A stretch of DNA of 64,000 bases from NCBI GenBank assembly GCA_963779735.1, contig CAVZZJ010000007.1, forward strand, positions 124,001 to 188,000, read 5' to 3'. The notes under the pieces were generated by a model that saw only the letters and a program-made list of their open reading frames with translations, did no database searches and was not told the origin of the DNA. Shown piece after piece: positions 23,317 through 30,956 of this stretch. Source of the DNA: Bog-473 sp963779735 (GTDB lineage: Bacteria; Actinomycetota; Acidimicrobiia; Acidimicrobiales; RAAP-2). The first letter of the stretch is position 1; each line of letters begins with the position of its first letter. Position numbers and translations under genes: made by a program.

Positions 23317-24244
23317 GTGGACTTCGCTGGCGACGTAGTCCTCGTGACCGGCGGCGGTGCCGGATTGGGGCGGTCCTACGCGCGCCTGCTCGCCCGAGAA
23401 GGCGCACGCGTCGTCGTCAACGATCTCGGCACGGCGCCCGACGGTCGCGATCTCACGGGTGACAGCGCGCAACGAGTTGTGGACGAGATCACGGCCGAGG
23501 GCGGCGAAGCCGTCGCGGACACGCACTCGGTCGCCGACCCGGACGGCGCGCGGGCTGCGGTGGGCACCGCGCGAGCACTTTGGACGGATCGACGCCGTGA
23601 TCAACAATGCCGGCATCGTGCGGTCCGGCGGCTATGAGCGCCTCACGCCGGATGACATCCGGGCCGTTCTTGGCGTCCACCTGATCGGGTCCCTGTTGGT
23701 CACCCGGGCGGCCTGGAGGTCCATGGAGGATCAAGGCTATGGGAGAGTCGTCTTCACCTCGTCCAGCATCGGGTTGCTCGGGTCGCCCAGACAGGCGGCG
23801 TACGGGGGTGCCAAGGGGGCGCTGGTGGGCCTCACCCGGGCGCTGGCCGGCGAGGGCGTCGCCCGTGGCATCCGGGTCAATGCGGTGGCACCGATGGCGT
23901 CGACCCGTCTGAACGAGAGCGTGATGACGACCATTTTCGGAAGGGCCGTCGAGCAGCTATCCCCCGATCGGGTTGCGCCGGCCACCGCCTACCTGGTGCA
24001 TCGCGACTGCGCGCTCAACGGAGAGGTGGTGAGCGCGGCCGGCGGGCGGGTGGCGCGCTTTGCGGTCGGCACCGGTCCGACGGTCAGCGGGTTGGCGTCA
24101 CCCGAAGCCGTACGCGACCACATCGGGCGGGTGCGGGCCACCGAACCAGCGACCTGGTGGATTCAGCCCGGTGGGCAGGGCCCCGAGGCGCAAGCCGCCA
24201 TCGACTCCCTCTCCGAGCGAGCCGGCGAGAAGGCTCAGGACTGA
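23317..24244 (+). CDS. SDR-family hydroxyacyl-CoA dehydrogenase-like, frameshifted
   Basis: About 309 residues if repaired. GTG 23317 (VDFAGDVVLVTGGGAGLGRSYA) is preceded by GGAGGGG. The first frame carries the cofactor loop and VVNDLGTA. The second carries FGRIDAVINNAG, TSSSIGLLGSPRQAAYGGAK (Ser, YxxxK) and a long C-terminal tail to EKAQD. The switch occurs at about 23572: dropping one C from GCGCGAG gives GTAEHFGRID. All motifs of a working enzyme are present on both sides. It lies 104 bases downstream of the Lys-less paralogue. Confidence 0.72.
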
Positions 24245-24259
24245 GCGAGCCCTTACGGG

Positions 24260-24289
24260 GACTCGCCGTGCGTGGTGGCGTGGCGAGTC
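24260..24289. terminator. Hairpin between convergent genes
   Basis: GACTCGCC (24260-24267) pairs with GGCGAGTC (24282-24289) around a 14-base loop, between the ends of the forward SDR and the reverse enoyl-CoA hydratase. No T-run; could serve both directions. Confidence 0.45.
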
Positions 24290-25070
24290 ATCGTCCTTGC
24301 CACTGCGGTGGGCGCTTCTCGACGAACGCCCGTGCACCTTCCTTGGCGTCCTCGGAGGCGAAGACCATGCTGCTCAGTCGCGCCTCGTTGTCGTAGGCCT
24401 CGTCGACCGGGAGCTCGAGACCCTCAAGCGCTGCTTGCTTGCTGGCCGCGACCGCGAGCGGTGCGTTGGCGGCGATCCGGCGCGCGTAGTCGTAGGCCGT
24501 GTCGAGGAGCTCGTCGCGGCCTACGACGGCATTGAGGACGCCCATGGCCAATGCGCGCTGGGCGTCCACCATGTCGGCCGTCAGGAGCAGCTCCATGGCA
24601 TGGGCCCACGGCATCTGGCGGGGGAAGCGCACGGTCGTGCCCCCACCGGCAAAGAGCCCCCGTTTCGGCTCCATGACGGCGAAGCGGGCGTTGGGGGTTG
24701 CCACTCGGATGTCGGTGCAGCTGAGCATCACCATGCCGCCGCCCAGGCACAGCCCGTTTACTGCTGCGATAATGGGCTTGTAGATGGGGAACTGGTGCAG
24801 CACGGCGTGAACGGCGTCAGACTTGTCCCAGGCCGGCGGGCGGGGAAGCTCTCCGGTGAGTTGTGGAATGAAACTCTTGAGGTCGGCACCGGTGAAGAAC
24901 ACATCGTCCACCCCGGTGACGACAGCCACTCTCGCCCCCGCATCGTCCCGGAAGCGGGCCCACGCCTGCTTGAGGAACTGGAAGTGGGACATATCGAGCG
25001 CATTGCGGCGCTGCGGCCGGTTGATGGTGATGGTCACGACGTGCCCGTCCTGGGCGTAGTCGATACTCAA
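24288..25070 (-). CDS. Enoyl-CoA hydratase/isomerase
   Basis: 260 residues from TTG 25070 (LSIDYAQDGHVVTITINRPQ), chosen because GGGAG lies six bases upstream and this gives the usual length; another TTG at 25142 would add 24 odd residues. Crotonase features: NRPQRRNALD, oxyanion FTGADLKSF, AAVNGLCLGGGMVMLSCTD, and FAVMEPKRGLFAGGGTT with a Glu in the catalytic position. Hydrates enoyl-CoA in beta-oxidation or acts as an isomerase. The SDRs upstream on the other strand and this gene suit a CoA-thioester pathway. Confidence 0.84.
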   Translation of the reverse strand: MSIDYAQDGHVVTITINRPQRRNALDMSHFQFLKQAWARFRDDAGARVAVVTGVDDVFFTGADLKSFIPQLTGELPRPPAWDKSDAVHAVLHQFPIYKPIIAAVNGLCLGGGMVMLSCTDIRVATPNARFAVMEPKRGLFAGGGTTVRFPRQMPWAHAMELLLTADMVDAQRALAMGVLNAVVGRDELLDTAYDYARRIAANAPLAVAASKQAALEGLELPVDEAYDNEARLSSMVFASEDAKEGARAFVEKRPPQWQGR

Positions 25071-25269
25071 GGCACGCTCCCTCCGCGTTTGCCCGCCGTC
25101 CCGACTCGGGGGAGGCGTCGCTGTCGTGCGAGTCTGCGACAACGTCGGTGGACCGACAAATCTCCGCCCCTTTCACTCTCTTCGTCTGCCCTGGCTTCTT
25201 CAGAAGATACCGATCACCTGCCTTTTCGCCGGGGATGGTCCGATATCGGTGTCGTTCGCGAACATCTCG

Positions 25270-26604
25270 TCAGGATTCGACGCTGTTGGAGCGAGATTCG
25301 TCGGGTGGGTCGTCTCGACGGGTGCCGGCGATGATCCGTGGACCAGACGTCCAGTTCAGATAGCGCCACGTCCAATTGACGAGGACGGTCGCCCTGTTTC
25401 TGAAGCCCATCAGATAGACGAGGTGCAGTCCAAACCACGCTACCCACCCGAGCGTGCCACGAAGGAGGAGCCCGCCACGGAGCTGTGCGATTGCGGCTCG
25501 CCGGCCGATCGTGGCCATGGTGCCCTTGTCCCTGTAACGGAAGGGCGTGGTTGGACCACCACGAATGTTCGCAAGGATCTGGGTGGCGGCATGATGCCCC
25601 GATTGAATGGCGACCTGTGCCAGCTGCGGGCACAGGTCGTCCGAGCCCGGCTTCGTCGGGATGGCGGCGGCATCCCCTATGGCGTAGACACCCCCGTGCA
25701 TAGGGACGGCGAGGTTGGAGTCCACCACCAGACGGCCGCCCCGAGTCGTGTGGGAATCGAGTGCGGACGCCATCGTCCCGCTTGCCGTGACGCCTCCGGC
25801 CCATATCACCGTGCGGGTGGGGATGAGCGATCCGTCCTCGAGCTCGACCTCGGTTGGTCCGACCCTCGACACCGTGTGGCCCAGTCTGAGCTCGACGGTG
25901 CGGCCCCGCAGCGTCTCTTCCGCGTATCGTTGCGCCGACCGTTTGAAGGGGTTGAGCACGTGGTCGAGACCATCGATCAACACGATGCGAGCGTCGGAAC
26001 GATCGAAGCGAAAGCCGTCGCGTGCAATCGACACGTCGAGCAGCTCTGCGATCGCACCCGAGACTTCGACGCCGGTTGGACCACCGCCCACAACCACGAA
26101 GTTCAGTGTGCCATCGGAGAAATGTCCACTCTCGCCGTCTGCTTCCTCCAGACGAAGGAGGATGTGGTCGCGGAGACGGCGAGCATCTTCCAGCGTGTAG
26201 AGGGGATGGGCGTACTGGGCAGCGCCCGGCACGCCGAAGAAATTGACGACGGCGCCGGTAGCGACGATCAGTGAGTCGAAGGGAATGTCGTCGGCGCAAC
26301 CTTCGCTAGCGGCATCGTGTTGCACGTTGATGCCCGCGAAACATACCGTCCGTTCGCTCCAGTCGACCCCGGTGACCGTTCCGAGCCGGAAGCGCATGTT
26401 CGGGGCCCGCCCGATGACTGCACGGATTGGATACGCGACATCTGCCGGATCGAGGCCAGCGGTGGCCACCTCGTAGAGAAGAGGCTGGAACGTATGGTAG
26501 TTGTGTTGATCGACCAGTGTGACGTAGACCGCCGACTTGTCGGCGAGGATCCTCGCTGAAGCCAGACCGCCGAATCCGGCACCGATGATCACTACCCGGT
26601 GCAC
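25270..26604 (-). CDS. ndh: Type II NADH dehydrogenase (NDH-2)
   Basis: 444 residues. FAD-binding VVIIGAGFGGLASARIL at the N-terminus, HTFQPLLYEVAT in the quinone/FAD region, NADH-binding VVVGGGPTGVEVSGAIAEL, and AIGDAAAIPTKPG near the FAD. The C-terminal third has hydrophobic and aromatic amphipathic segments (LGWVAWFGLHLVYLMGF, NWTWRYLNWTSG) that dock the enzyme on the inner face of the membrane. Oxidises NADH and reduces quinone without pumping protons. GTG start. In this context it may recycle NADH from beta-oxidation and SDR reactions. Confidence 0.9.
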   Translation of the reverse strand: MHRVVIIGAGFGGLASARILADKSAVYVTLVDQHNYHTFQPLLYEVATAGLDPADVAYPIRAVIGRAPNMRFRLGTVTGVDWSERTVCFAGINVQHDAASEGCADDIPFDSLIVATGAVVNFFGVPGAAQYAHPLYTLEDARRLRDHILLRLEEADGESGHFSDGTLNFVVVGGGPTGVEVSGAIAELLDVSIARDGFRFDRSDARIVLIDGLDHVLNPFKRSAQRYAEETLRGRTVELRLGHTVSRVGPTEVELEDGSLIPTRTVIWAGGVTASGTMASALDSHTTRGGRLVVDSNLAVPMHGGVYAIGDAAAIPTKPGSDDLCPQLAQVAIQSGHHAATQILANIRGGPTTPFRYRDKGTMATIGRRAAIAQLRGGLLLRGTLGWVAWFGLHLVYLMGFRNRATVLVNWTWRYLNWTSGPRIIAGTRRDDPPDESRSNSVES

Positions 26605-27014
26605 GTTCCTAGCGCAGCGCAGTTCGCTCGTGAATCATGATCGTCGTCCTTCGTCGTCTGTTCCCGAATCGGAGTCGGAAAAATCAGCGTTCGAGGTATT
26701 TTCCCTCTCCGCCGACAAGAACACCACAAGGGCCGTGTGAACCAAGGCACCGCATCTCTCGAAGAGGGCAGACGGCTCCCGTCGGCGCCGCGGGCAGGAC
26801 TCGTACGGTGCTGCAACCGGGGTGAGCCACCTGCACCGAGCGGCCCGTGGCCCGGGCCCCCAGGTGCGGTAACGCCCTGGCGTACGTTCGCCCGCATCGT
26901 CCATCGGTCCGCGCGGCGGGGCAGATGACATGGGCCCTCGGTTCGGTGTACGAATATTGGACCTGGTGTACCAATACTGGACCTAGGGAAGAAACCGACT
27001 GACGGGAGGTGCCC
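26605..27014. other. 410-base intergenic region
   Basis: No convincing gene on either strand; the longest open frames are Arg/Pro-rich shadows. The only clear element is the tandem repeat at 26945-26984 before the pirin gene. Confidence 0.5.
26945..26984. repeat. Two tandem 20-bp units before the pirin gene
   Basis: GGTGTACGAATATTGGACCT (26945-26964) is followed at once by a second copy with two changes (26965-26984). The period is two helical turns. The pirin ATG is 31 bases downstream, so this is probably a double regulator-binding site. Confidence 0.55.
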
Positions 27015-28025
27015 ATGCCTGCTGTGACCGTCGACGACCGGTCGAGGTTGCCGAAGCTCCCCGCTCCGGACCGGGCGGGGACGACCGAGCGCCTCGTGAG
27101 GTCGGTGACCACGGCACCCAGCGCGTTCGAGGGAGAGGGGTTCCCCGTGCGGCGGGCCTTCGCCGGCATGAGTTTGGCCGACCTCGATCCATTCGTGCAC
27201 ATGGATCAGATGGGCGAGGTCGACTACGCCCCCGGTGAGCCCAAGGGGACTCCGTGGCACCCCCACCGGGGGTTTGAGACCGTGACCTACATGATGGAGG
27301 GGACATTCGCCCACCAGGACTCCCAGGGCGGGGGCGGTCTCATCACCGACGGGGCTACGCAGTGGATGACCGCCGGGGCAGGCATCCTGCACATCGAGAC
27401 ACCTCCTGAGGAGCTCGTGGTTTCCGGCGGCCTGTTCCACGGCATCCAACTGTGGGTGAACCTGCCGGCCAAGGAGAAGATGATCCCGCCTGCCTACCAG
27501 GGTCTTGAAGCCAATCAGGTGACCCTGCTGTCCACCCCCGATGGCGGAGGCCTCGTGCGGGTCATCGCCGGCCAGGTGGACCGGCATCGGGGCCCGGGGT
27601 CGACGCACACGCCGATGGCCCTGATGCATGTCAGCGTGTCACCCGGAGCACTCCTGGAGCTCCCGTGGGAGCCGGGCTTCAACGCCCTCGTCTACGTGCT
27701 CGCCGGATCAGGCCGGGCCGGAACAGAGGGGCGACCGATCCAAGGAGGCCAGCTGGTGGCGTTCGGTATCGGGGACTGGATGGCCCTCCGGGCGGACGAC
27801 ACTCAGGACTCGAGCACCGCCGATCTCGAGTTGCTCGTGTTGGGTGGTCGACCCATAAGGGAGCCGGTCGAGCACTACGGACCGTTCGTGATGAATACCA
27901 AGGAAGAGATCGGCCAGGCACTGGAGGACTTCGAGGCCGGTCGTCTTGGCACCATCCCCCCGAACGCCCTCATGCCGCACGTGCCCGACCCCGCTCCGGT
28001 TCGAACGGAGCGCACGGGAATCTGA
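27015..28025 (+). CDS. Pirin family bicupin
   Basis: 336 residues from ATG 27015, with GACGGGAGG ahead. N-terminal cupin: FVHMDQMGEVDYAPGEP, the metal-binding HPHRGFETVTYMMEG, THE GITDGATQWMTAGAGI type core (here LITDGATQWMTAGAGILH) and QLWVNLPAKEKM. The C-terminal cupin has YVLAGSGRAG and LVLGGRPIREPV. Bacterial pirins are iron-dependent quercetinase-like or regulatory proteins. All first-cupin metal ligands appear present. The last 50 residues carry NTKEEIGQALEDFEAGRLG, typical of the family. The SnoaL-like gene follows 50 bases on. Confidence 0.88.
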   Translation: MPAVTVDDRSRLPKLPAPDRAGTTERLVRSVTTAPSAFEGEGFPVRRAFAGMSLADLDPFVHMDQMGEVDYAPGEPKGTPWHPHRGFETVTYMMEGTFAHQDSQGGGGLITDGATQWMTAGAGILHIETPPEELVVSGGLFHGIQLWVNLPAKEKMIPPAYQGLEANQVTLLSTPDGGGLVRVIAGQVDRHRGPGSTHTPMALMHVSVSPGALLELPWEPGFNALVYVLAGSGRAGTEGRPIQGGQLVAFGIGDWMALRADDTQDSSTADLELLVLGGRPIREPVEHYGPFVMNTKEEIGQALEDFEAGRLGTIPPNALMPHVPDPAPVRTERTGI

Positions 28026-28075
28026 GACGGCGGCATCGCCGGGAGTATCCGCAATCGACCGCCTTTGGGGGGCGC

Positions 28076-28624
28076 ATGGACAACGACGTCGAGGCCAAGC
28101 TGGCCATCACCGAGGTGATCTACCGGTACTGCCGGGCGCTGGACCGGATGGACCGTGCCCTGGCCGACACCGTTTGGCATCCCGCGGGGACCGCCGACTA
28201 CGGCCCCACCTTCCAAGGATCTGCGACGGGCCTGTTGGACGCCATGTGGGCCAACCATGCGAAGCTACTCGGGCATTCGCACCAGGTCACCAACATCTTG
28301 ATTGAGGTGGACGGTGACTACGCCGGGAGCGAGGCCTACGTGACCGGCAGGCTGTGGGACGCAACCGAGTCCGGGGCCCTCTCCCACATGGTCGCCGTCG
28401 GCCGCTACCTGGACAGCTGGTCGCGCCGCGACGGGGTGTGGGCCATCGACCATCGCCGCTTCGTCTACGACGCCGTCTTCCCGTTCGACCCGGCCGGCGC
28501 CAAGGAGTCGGAACTCACCCGGCTCGCTTCGAGGCGCGGTCCCACTCACACCGCAGCTCGCCGGGATCGGAGCGATCCCTCCTACGAGGTGCTGGGCCGG
28601 GCGGGAGCCGGTCGGCAGCCCTGA
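28076..28624 (+). CDS. SnoaL-like (NTF2-fold) protein
   Basis: 182 residues from ATG 28076. Motifs of the ring-hydroxylating-dioxygenase-beta/SnoaL_4 group: AITEVIYRYCRALDRMDRAL, then HSHQVTNILIEVDGDYAGSE and the strand AVGRYLDSWSRRDGVWAIDH. The Tyr/Asp/His set common to SnoaL_4 is partly visible (YRYCRALDRMD, HSHQ). Non-catalytic tail after about residue 150. Probably a small hydratase or isomerase for a ring intermediate. Ends seven bases from the convergent SDR gene. Confidence 0.75.
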   Translation: MDNDVEAKLAITEVIYRYCRALDRMDRALADTVWHPAGTADYGPTFQGSATGLLDAMWANHAKLLGHSHQVTNILIEVDGDYAGSEAYVTGRLWDATESGALSHMVAVGRYLDSWSRRDGVWAIDHRRFVYDAVFPFDPAGAKESELTRLASRRGPTHTAARRDRSDPSYEVLGRAGAGRQP

Positions 28625-28630
28625 CCAGCA

Positions 28631-29506
28631 TCAGTCGGGAGCGAAGCGGATCTGCAGGACGTCGCGGTGGCGGATGTCGGCTGCCCGACGTGCCTGATCG
28701 GGCAGATCGGAGTCGACCGAGAGGAAGCGACCGGTCAAGCCGTCTGCCGCCCCACTGCTGAGGAACACCACCGCCTCGGCCGGCAGCTCGGCGGGGACCC
28801 ACTGCGGATTCGGATTCACCTTCGTCAGCCACTTGCGCCCAGCCGGTGAGTCCACCGCGCCTCCCCGGAGCTCGGTGTCCACCGAGCCAGGGGAAAGGGC
28901 GAACACGTAGACGCCACGGTCGGCCACCTCTTCGGCGACCGAGTCCGTGAGCCGTACGACGGCTGCCTTGGCACACGCGTAGGCCGAATCGTAGGGCCAG
29001 GGCATGATGGCGGCCATCGAGACGACGTTCACGATATGTCCTCGGCCCGCGGCGATCATGTGGGGCAACACCGAATGCGTGCACAGAAAGGTCCCGCGCA
29101 GGTTGACCTCCATGTCGTTCCACCAGGCGTCGGGGTTGATCTCCCAAAGCGGGCCGACCGCTCCATCGTCGCCCCCGTTGTTGCTCCCCGCGTTGTTGAC
29201 CAGGATGTCGATCCGCCCGAATCGGTCAATCGCCGCGGCGGTGAACTCCCGCACCGACTGGGGATCGGTGACATCGAGCGGCACCACCAGCGCGTCGCCC
29301 CCCAGCGCGGTCACCTCTTCCGCCACCTCCTCGAGCTGATGGACGGTGCGGGCACCCAGTACGAGGGCCGAGCCGGCGCCGGACAGGGAGATGGCGACCG
29401 CCCGGCCGATGCCCCTCCCAGCCCCGGTCACGAGACTGACCCGACCCTCCAACGGCCGAACCGGCGCTTCGCCGTCCAAGGCGGCCCGATGCAATGGTGT
29501 GCTCAT
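28631..29506 (-). CDS. Short-chain dehydrogenase/reductase (SDR)
   Basis: 291 residues from ATG 29506 (MSTPLHRAALDGEA); the frame is open further upstream, but that part is Arg/Ser-rich shadow. Motifs: VTGAGRGIGRAVA, LGART after strand 2, LVNNAGSNNGGDDG, Ser in NVVSMAAIMP and YxxxK in SAYACAKAAVV. Complete, so probably active. Carries a short N-terminal extension and a C-terminal tail beyond the SVDSDLP strand. Lies 94 bases after the alpha/beta hydrolase gene on the same strand. Confidence 0.85.
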   Translation of the reverse strand: MSTPLHRAALDGEAPVRPLEGRVSLVTGAGRGIGRAVAISLSGAGSALVLGARTVHQLEEVAEEVTALGGDALVVPLDVTDPQSVREFTAAAIDRFGRIDILVNNAGSNNGGDDGAVGPLWEINPDAWWNDMEVNLRGTFLCTHSVLPHMIAAGRGHIVNVVSMAAIMPWPYDSAYACAKAAVVRLTDSVAEEVADRGVYVFALSPGSVDTELRGGAVDSPAGRKWLTKVNPNPQWVPAELPAEAVVFLSSGAADGLTGRFLSVDSDLPDQARRAADIRHRDVLQIRFAPD

Positions 29507-29600
29507 TCGGCCCGATGATGCCACGGTCCGTCCCGCGCCGGCCGCCATTGGCGCGAGCGTTCGGCGCCGCTCTGGGGACACTCCCGGCGAGGTACCGGCG

Positions 29601-30482
29601 TCAGGGCTCGTCGATGAAATCGAGCATCGCCGGCGCGCCCTCCACCCAGAAGCCGAACATGGCCCCCGTTCCTTCGTGGAAGGCCCGGGAATGGAACTCC
29701 CACGCGTCCTCCCGCCACGGCGGCTCAATCAGCCGCGATCCCCGTATCAGGCTGTACACCTCCCTGGAGGTCCGGGGTGGGTGGTCGTAGTCCTTTTCCC
29801 CGCCGCGGATGATCAACGTCGGCACCCTGATCGTCTCGAACTCGTAGTCCGGCACGCCCGGGATGGCCTCGTTCGGCTTGGGAATGAAGGCGTCGAGCCA
29901 CCTGTTCATCACCCGCTCGAACTCCTCGGCGCCGACGGCCAGCAGACGATCCCGGTTGCGAGGGTTGGCGGCGACGAGATCACGCCAGCTGCCCGCACCC
30001 CCCTCCATCTCCAGGACGCCTTCAATACCCTTCGAGCGCACCGTCCTCAGCTCGTTCATCACGTAGACGTTGGCCAAGGCAACGCGGCTGTAGTTCCCAC
30101 CGACGATCGCCCAGACCAGAAGCTTGCGCACGAGCCCCGGCCACATGATGGTGAAGATGATGGAGTCCCGTGCCCCGCCGGAACCGCCCGCAGCGATGAC
30201 CTGCTCGACCCCGAGCTCCTTCAGCATCAGGCCCAGGGTCTCGGCCCTCATGTGGGATTCCGAACGTCCGAACAGCTGTATGTCGGAGCGGCCAGTGTTC
30301 GGCCGGTCCCACAGGAGGACCCGCTTGCCCCCGCCGGCCAGCGCGTAGGCCAGTTCATGGACGCCGCCGAAGTCCTTGCTGAAGCGTCCACCCGGTGTCA
30401 AGACCACGACCTCCCCGTCGTCGGGGCCTACGAACTCGTAGACGACGACGCCACCGTTGATCTCGATTTCTCCCTCGGTCAT
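29601..30482 (-). CDS. Alpha/beta hydrolase
   Basis: 293 residues. VVLTPGGRFSKDF corresponds to the oxyanion strand (GG instead of HG); LLWDRPNTGRSDIQL follows; the nucleophile elbow is IAAGGSGGARDSIIF. The acid is probably in TLIIRGGEKDYDHPP and the His in DAWEFHSRAFHEG. Resembles meta-cleavage C-C hydrolases in its NTGRSD motif. ATG start at 30482. Lies 86 bases downstream of the ferredoxin gene in the reverse-strand Rieske-oxygenase group, so hydrolysis of a ring-cleavage or ester product is plausible. Confidence 0.8.
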   Translation of the reverse strand: MTEGEIEINGGVVVYEFVGPDDGEVVVLTPGGRFSKDFGGVHELAYALAGGGKRVLLWDRPNTGRSDIQLFGRSESHMRAETLGLMLKELGVEQVIAAGGSGGARDSIIFTIMWPGLVRKLLVWAIVGGNYSRVALANVYVMNELRTVRSKGIEGVLEMEGGAGSWRDLVAANPRNRDRLLAVGAEEFERVMNRWLDAFIPKPNEAIPGVPDYEFETIRVPTLIIRGGEKDYDHPPRTSREVYSLIRGSRLIEPPWREDAWEFHSRAFHEGTGAMFGFWVEGAPAMLDFIDEP

Positions 30483-30568
30483 ACACGCTCCCTTGGCCTA
30501 ATGCGATTCCTTGCGACAATAACCTTGTTGATCTGCCGAGCGCATATGCCCGCCGCGCACCGGTCCGG

Positions 30569-30925
30569 TCACTCGGGCGGCGCAGCTCGTCGTACACCGC
30601 GTTTGATGACGACGGTGTTGACGACCGGTCGTGCCTGGCAGGCGAGGCGCAAGGCCTTTCCCTTGTAGTAGGAGCGTTCCGCGAACAGCTCGAGCCCGGT
30701 GAGCTCGAGCTGTCCTGGTGGTTCGAACGCGTCCGAGTCCTCAATGAAGCACACCGTGCACAGCGCCTGACCGTGGCAGACGGTGGGCCAGCGGTAGCCC
30801 TGCCGCTCGGCCGCCGCCATCAGGGTCTCACCCCTGGCCACTTCGATCGACACGCCCAGGGGCTCCACTCGCACGACCACAGTGCCGGTGCCCGTCAGCC
30901 TGTAGGGCTCGCCATCGGTTGTCAC
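30569..30925 (-). CDS. Adrenodoxin-type [2Fe-2S] ferredoxin
   Basis: 118 residues from GTG 30925. The cluster ligands follow the adrenodoxin/putidaredoxin spacing Cx5Cx2C in TVCHGQALCTVCFIE, with the fourth Cys about 38 residues later in LRLACQARPV. The N-terminal half is the beta-grasp fold (VRVEPLGVSIEVARGETLM). It is 31 bases downstream of the CoA-transferase and close to the Rieske oxygenase, so it is the likely electron donor to that oxygenase. No ferredoxin reductase is seen in the window. The terminal VIKRGVRRAAPPE is a basic tail. Confidence 0.82.
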   Translation of the reverse strand: MTTDGEPYRLTGTGTVVVRVEPLGVSIEVARGETLMAAAERQGYRWPTVCHGQALCTVCFIEDSDAFEPPGQLELTGLELFAERSYYKGKALRLACQARPVVNTVVIKRGVRRAAPPE

Positions 30926-30956
30926 GGTCCCGACACTCGATGGCGCGTTCGCTCGG

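Noticed and set aside
28631..29728. 365-residue version of the SDR
   Set aside because: The first 74 residues are low-complexity shadow; MSTPLHRAAL at 29506 is the natural start.
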